Shown here: piece by piece, positions 6,538 to 9,583 of the stretch | Layout: the number at the start of each line of letters is the position of its first letter | Numbering within the stretch: the stretch's first letter is position 1 | Made by a program: the position numbers and the translations under genes | Assembly: GCA_946480705.1 (NCBI GenBank) | Contig: CAMLLF010000095.1 | Span: forward strand, 1 to 9,583 | From: an uncultured Lysobacteraceae bacterium | GTDB taxonomy: Bacteria > Pseudomonadota > Gammaproteobacteria > Xanthomonadales > Rhodanobacteraceae | Length of the DNA stretch: 9,583 nt | Direction: 5' to 3' | Notes under the pieces: model-generated | What the model saw: only the letters and a program-made list of their open reading frames with translations | Databases searched by the model: none | Told to the model about the DNA's origin: nothing

Positions 6538-6673
6538 GGCGATTCGCCGAAGCGGCTCCAGAACTGCCGACTCCCGCACAGACCCTTCCGGCGCGAGCCG
6601 GTGCGGAGGCCCGATCGCCGCGTTCCGCGAAGCCGCGCCAACCGCGATCGTGCCCCATCACGAGGAGACGACG

Positions 6674-7738
6674 ATGCGCGCAGTCCTGGCCTACCTGCTT
6701 GCCCCTGCCCTGTTGCTGGTCAGTGCCGCAGCCACCGCCGAAGCGGCGCCCGGCTTCCGCATCGAGACACTCGCACCGGGTGTGCACGCGGCCGTCCGCA
6801 CCGACCCGCCGGGACTCATGGTCGACGCGAACTGCCTGTTCATCGTCAACGATGAGGACGTCATCGTCGTCGACGCACCCGAGGCCACGGCCGACCTCAT
6901 CGCCGCGCTGAAGGGACTGACCGACAAGCCGGTGCGCTACGTCGTCAACACGCACTGGCACGACGACCACGTGATCGGCAACGCGCAGTGGCGCAAGGCC
7001 TGGCCCGATGCGCAGTTCATCGCCCATCCGAGCCTGCGCGACTACCTGCCGGGCACCGGCGCAAAGAACCGCGCCGGCATGATCGCCGGCGCGCCGCAGG
7101 CGGCCGCGCAGATGCGCAAGCAGCTCGACGCCGGCAAGAACCTCGCCGGCGCGCCGATCAGCGACGAGGAACGCACGAGCTATGCGAGCGACATCGCGCT
7201 CGTCGCGGACTACATGAAAGTCGTGCCGGGCACGCCCGACGTGCTGCCCGACCTCGGCGCCGCCGGCGATCTGATCCTGCAGCGCGGCACGCGGCGCATC
7301 GAGATCCGCCGCGTCGGCCGCGGCCACACCGAGGCCGATCTCGTCGTCTGGCTGCCGCAGGAACGCATTCTTGCGAGCGGCGACCTCGTGGTCTGGCCCG
7401 TGCCGCTCGTCGGCAGCGACCAGTCGCATGTGAACGACTGGCCGGCCGCACTCGACGCGCTGCTCGCACTCAAACCCGCCGCGGTCGTGCCGGGCCACGG
7501 CCCGGTGCTGCGCGACACCGGCTACATCACGCAGATGCGCGGCCTGTTCGCCGACATCGCGCGCCAGGCGCGCGAACTGCGCGCCAGGGGCCTCGATCTC
7601 GACGCCGCGCGCAAGGCGATCAAGCTCGACGACTGGCACAAACGCTTCGCCGGCGACTCGCCCGTACGCAGCGCGCTGTTTCGCATGTACGTCGCGGCGC
7701 CGGCGTTCGTGTCGGCGTGGAATGCGGCCGCGCGCTGA
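6674..7738 (+). CDS. Secreted metallo-beta-lactamase-fold hydrolase
   Basis: A 354-residue exported metal-dependent hydrolase. The N-terminus MRAVLAYLLAPALLLVSAAA is a signal peptide, with likely cleavage after AEA near residue 24, so the protein is probably periplasmic. The binuclear metal site is complete: HWHDDH (94-99), H218 in GRGHTEAD (215-222), D237 in ASGDLVVW, and H275 in PGHGPV. The segment between the first and second metal motifs (about 125-205) is long, mostly helical in pattern, and may cover the active site. The C-terminal helical region (about 282-354) is like that of the SoxH/quinoprotein-relay-like MBL proteins seen in proteobacteria. The substrate is not readable from sequence; a class B beta-lactamase is not supported. 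ATG 6674 is chosen over 6650 because GAGGAG (6662-6667) lies 6 bases before it and the signal peptide begins there. The gene is divergent from the cyclase. Confidence 0.9.
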   Translation: MRAVLAYLLAPALLLVSAAATAEAAPGFRIETLAPGVHAAVRTDPPGLMVDANCLFIVNDEDVIVVDAPEATADLIAALKGLTDKPVRYVVNTHWHDDHVIGNAQWRKAWPDAQFIAHPSLRDYLPGTGAKNRAGMIAGAPQAAAQMRKQLDAGKNLAGAPISDEERTSYASDIALVADYMKVVPGTPDVLPDLGAAGDLILQRGTRRIEIRRVGRGHTEADLVVWLPQERILASGDLVVWPVPLVGSDQSHVNDWPAALDALLALKPAAVVPGHGPVLRDTGYITQMRGLFADIARQARELRARGLDLDAARKAIKLDDWHKRFAGDSPVRSALFRMYVAAPAFVSAWNAAAR

Positions 7739-7760
7739 CCCGCCGTCAACGGCGCGGTCA
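7736..7760 (+). terminator. Hairpin between the convergent MBL and E1 genes
   Basis: TGACCCGCCGT (7736-7746) pairs with ACGGCGCGGTCA (7749-7760) as an 11-bp stem with one bulged C, followed by TTT on the plus strand. It starts with the TGA stop codon of the MBL gene itself and fills most of the 27-base gap before the E1 stop, so it may terminate the plus-strand transcript. The T-run is short. Confidence 0.4.
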
Positions 7761-7765
7761 TTTCG

Positions 7766-9583
7766 TCAGGCGAGGCTTTCCGCCGCCGCCACGAGTTCTT
7801 CATCCGATGGCAACACGAGAAACGCAGCCCCCGCGAGCGGCGTATAGGTATCGACACCGACGACGCGCCTGAGCGGCTTGCCGCCATGACCGGCTTCGAC
7901 GATCGCGGTGACGATGCCTTCGCCGACGCCGGCGCTGCGCCGGCCTTCATCGGCGACGACGATGCGCGCGCAGTCGCCGGCGTGGCGCGCGATCGCGGCT
8001 TCGTTCAGCGGCTGCAGCCAGCGCAGGTCGACGACGCGGGTCTTCCAGCCGCGGCTCTTTTCCAGCGCCTTCGCCGCGCGCAGGCTCATCGGCACGGTGT
8101 TGCCGTAGCAGAAGATCACGAGATCCCTTGCGCCGGGTTCGTAGACGCGTTCCTCGCCGAGCGCGATGTGCTGGTCGGGCGACGGATAGCTGGTCTGCCA
8201 GAGGCCGTCGCCGGCTTCGTAGAGATCCTTGGTCATGTACAGCGCGATCGGTTCGAGGAACGCGCAGACGCGGCCGTCGATCTTCGCGAGCGCGGTCAGC
8301 GTGCGCAGCATCATCGCCGCGTCGTCGCCGCGGCTCGGGCAGCCGACGACGAGGCCCGGGATGTCGCGCAGCGCAGTGATCGATGTGTCGTTGTGGAAAT
8401 GTCCGCCGAATCCCTTCTGATACCCGAGCGAGGCGATGCGCATGACCATCGGGTTGCGGTACTGGCCGTTGGAGAAGAACTGCAGCGAGCAGGCCTCGCC
8501 GCGGATCTGGTCGCAGGCATTGTGGAAATAGGCGAGATACTGGATCTCGGGCAGCGGCAGCATGCCCATGTTCGCGTAGCCCTGGGCGAGGCCGAGGATC
8601 ATGGTCTCGTCGAGCAGCGTGTTGAACACGCGGTTGCCCTTGAACGCCTTCTGCAGGCCCTTGGTCACCGTGTAGACGCCGCCCTTCTGCGCGACGTCCT
8701 CGCCGAACAGCAGCGTCTCGGGATACTTGCAGAACAGGTCGTGCAGCGCGTTGTTGATCTGGATGGCCAGATGACGCGGCGCCTGTTTCTCGGGCAGTTT
8801 CTCGTCGCCACCGAACACGGCGAGGCGCTTCTCGGCGTAGTCGGCGCGCTTGGCTTCGACGTTGACCTGGTTCGGGTGATACGGCGCGAGCGGCGCAATC
8901 ACCTCGGCGAGGTCGGTCAACTTCGGCCGGCGATCGGCTTCCTCGGCGGCGGCGAAGCATTTCTGCCGCACCGATTCGTACTTCGCGAGCAGCGTGTCCT
9001 TGGAGTACAGGCCGGATTCGAGCGCGATCGCGGCCGAGCGCAGCAGCGGATCGGTTGCTTCCACGGCCATGAGTTCCTCGACGCTGCGCCACTCGATCTC
9101 GAAGTCGGTGCCCGCGTGCCCCATGATGCGCGTCGTGCGCAGGTGCAGGAAGGTCGGGCGGCGCGTCGTGCGGCAGTGGTAAACGGCGCGCGCCACCTGC
9201 TCGTAGCCTTCGGCGACGTCGAGGCCGTTCGCGTAGAAATAATCGAGATCGCGCCGGCCGCTGAAGCTCGCGGCGATCCAGTCGGTCGGCGTCTTCACCG
9301 AGATGCCGATGCCGTTGTCTTCGCAGACATACAGCACGGGCGCGGGCAACTTCTGGTACGCGGTCCACTGCGCCGTGTTGAACGCGGTCTGCGCGGTCGC
9401 GTGGTTGGCGGAAGCGTCGCCGAACGAACAGATCGTGATCGAATCGTCCGGCACCGGCAGCTTGTGACCGATGCGGCGCGCCTGTTCGATCGCGACGGCG
9501 GTGCCGAGCGCCTTGGGCAGATGCGAGGCGATCGTCGAGGTCTGCGGCAGCACCCAGAGCGGCTTGGACCCCCAGACCTTGTG
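7766..9583 (-). CDS. Fused thiamine-diphosphate 2-oxoacid dehydrogenase E1, alpha and beta parts (5' end outside window)
   Basis: E1 decarboxylates a 2-oxoacid with thiamine diphosphate and passes the acyl group to the lipoyl arm of E2. The frame is open to the last base, giving 605 visible residues. The alpha part (to about 230) has STIASHLPKALG and the cofactor motif SFGDASANH... ...CEDNGIGIS (about 53-95), a GDAS variant of GDG-N. The beta part follows without interruption: LFGEDVAQKGGVYTVTKGL (292-310), RVFNTLLDE, LPEIQYLAYFHNACDQI and GGHFHNDTS (393-401). The C-terminal transketolase-like domain has VVDLRWLQPLNEAAI and VVADEGRRSAGVGEGI. E1 alpha and beta are usually separate genes; here one chain holds both, as in known fused branched-chain or pyruvate-type E1 proteins. 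The GTG at 9553 is internal, since the conserved reading HKVWGSKPLW continues upstream. E2 and E3 genes are not in the window, so substrate (branched-chain oxoacid or pyruvate) is unresolved. Confidence 0.93.
   Translation of the reverse strand, partial: HKVWGSKPLWVLPQTSTIASHLPKALGTAVAIEQARRIGHKLPVPDDSITICSFGDASANHATAQTAFNTAQWTAYQKLPAPVLYVCEDNGIGISVKTPTDWIAASFSGRRDLDYFYANGLDVAEGYEQVARAVYHCRTTRRPTFLHLRTTRIMGHAGTDFEIEWRSVEELMAVEATDPLLRSAAIALESGLYSKDTLLAKYESVRQKCFAAAEEADRRPKLTDLAEVIAPLAPYHPNQVNVEAKRADYAEKRLAVFGGDEKLPEKQAPRHLAIQINNALHDLFCKYPETLLFGEDVAQKGGVYTVTKGLQKAFKGNRVFNTLLDETMILGLAQGYANMGMLPLPEIQYLAYFHNACDQIRGEACSLQFFSNGQYRNPMVMRIASLGYQKGFGGHFHNDTSITALRDIPGLVVGCPSRGDDAAMMLRTLTALAKIDGRVCAFLEPIALYMTKDLYEAGDGLWQTSYPSPDQHIALGEERVYEPGARDLVIFCYGNTVPMSLRAAKALEKSRGWKTRVVDLRWLQPLNEAAIARHAGDCARIVVADEGRRSAGVGEGIVTAIVEAGHGGKPLRRVVGVDTYTPLAGAAFLVLPSDEELVAAAESLA

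Noticed and set aside
5513..6538. Plus-strand open frame opposite the cyclase
   Set aside because: The opposite strand encodes a complete cyclase-FHA protein with all catalytic residues; this frame starts inside the REPIN-like element and shows no family motif.
6674..7738. Class B metallo-beta-lactamase resistance gene
   Set aside because: The fold motifs are present, but they are shared by many hydrolases and nothing specific to beta-lactamase subclasses is seen.

Overview
This is a GC-rich (roughly two-thirds G+C) chromosomal window from a proteobacterium. It shows tightly packed housekeeping genes with little intergenic DNA. A Min division operon, an Atm1-type ABC exporter, a class III cyclase with an FHA domain, a fused E1 alpha/beta dehydrogenase and a GTAG-headed REP pair together suggest a gammaproteobacterium of the Xanthomonadales/Nevskiales kind. 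That placement is inference; nothing in the window fixes the species. No rRNA, tRNA, CRISPR array, insertion sequence or phage gene was seen.

Layout. (1) 2-1590, plus strand: minD (first few codons lost at the window edge), minE two bases later, then a small protein with an HEACH zinc-binding-like motif. (2) 1591-1820: a non-coding gap with a nested inverted repeat and a hairpin. (3) 1821-2282, minus: an exported DUF4399 protein, divergent from (4) 2414-4195, plus: an Atm1/AtmA-like ABC half-transporter. (5) 4391-5464, plus: an unrecognised protein with a degenerate receiver-like N-terminus, a Pro/Ala-rich linker and a C-terminal domain I cannot name. (6) 5465-5617: the gap between convergent genes is filled almost exactly by a palindromic element with 18-bp inverted ends and GTAG heads, a REPIN-like structure. 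(7) 5618-6523, minus: a class III nucleotide cyclase fused to an FHA domain. (8) 6674-7738, plus: a secreted metallo-beta-lactamase-fold hydrolase. (9) 7766-9583, minus: a fused thiamine-diphosphate 2-oxoacid dehydrogenase E1 whose 5' end lies outside the window.

How the genes relate. Only minD and minE form an evident functional unit: MinD is the membrane-bound ATPase and MinE the factor that drives its oscillation. The HEACH protein may be cotranscribed with them. The remaining genes alternate in orientation and look like independent units covering thiol/metal homeostasis (Atm1-like), second-messenger signalling (cyclase-FHA, perhaps the pseudo-receiver protein) and central carbon or branched-chain metabolism (E1). 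I see no sign of a defence island or a wholly new multi-gene system. The least explained items are the pseudo-receiver protein, the HEACH protein and the REPIN-like element.
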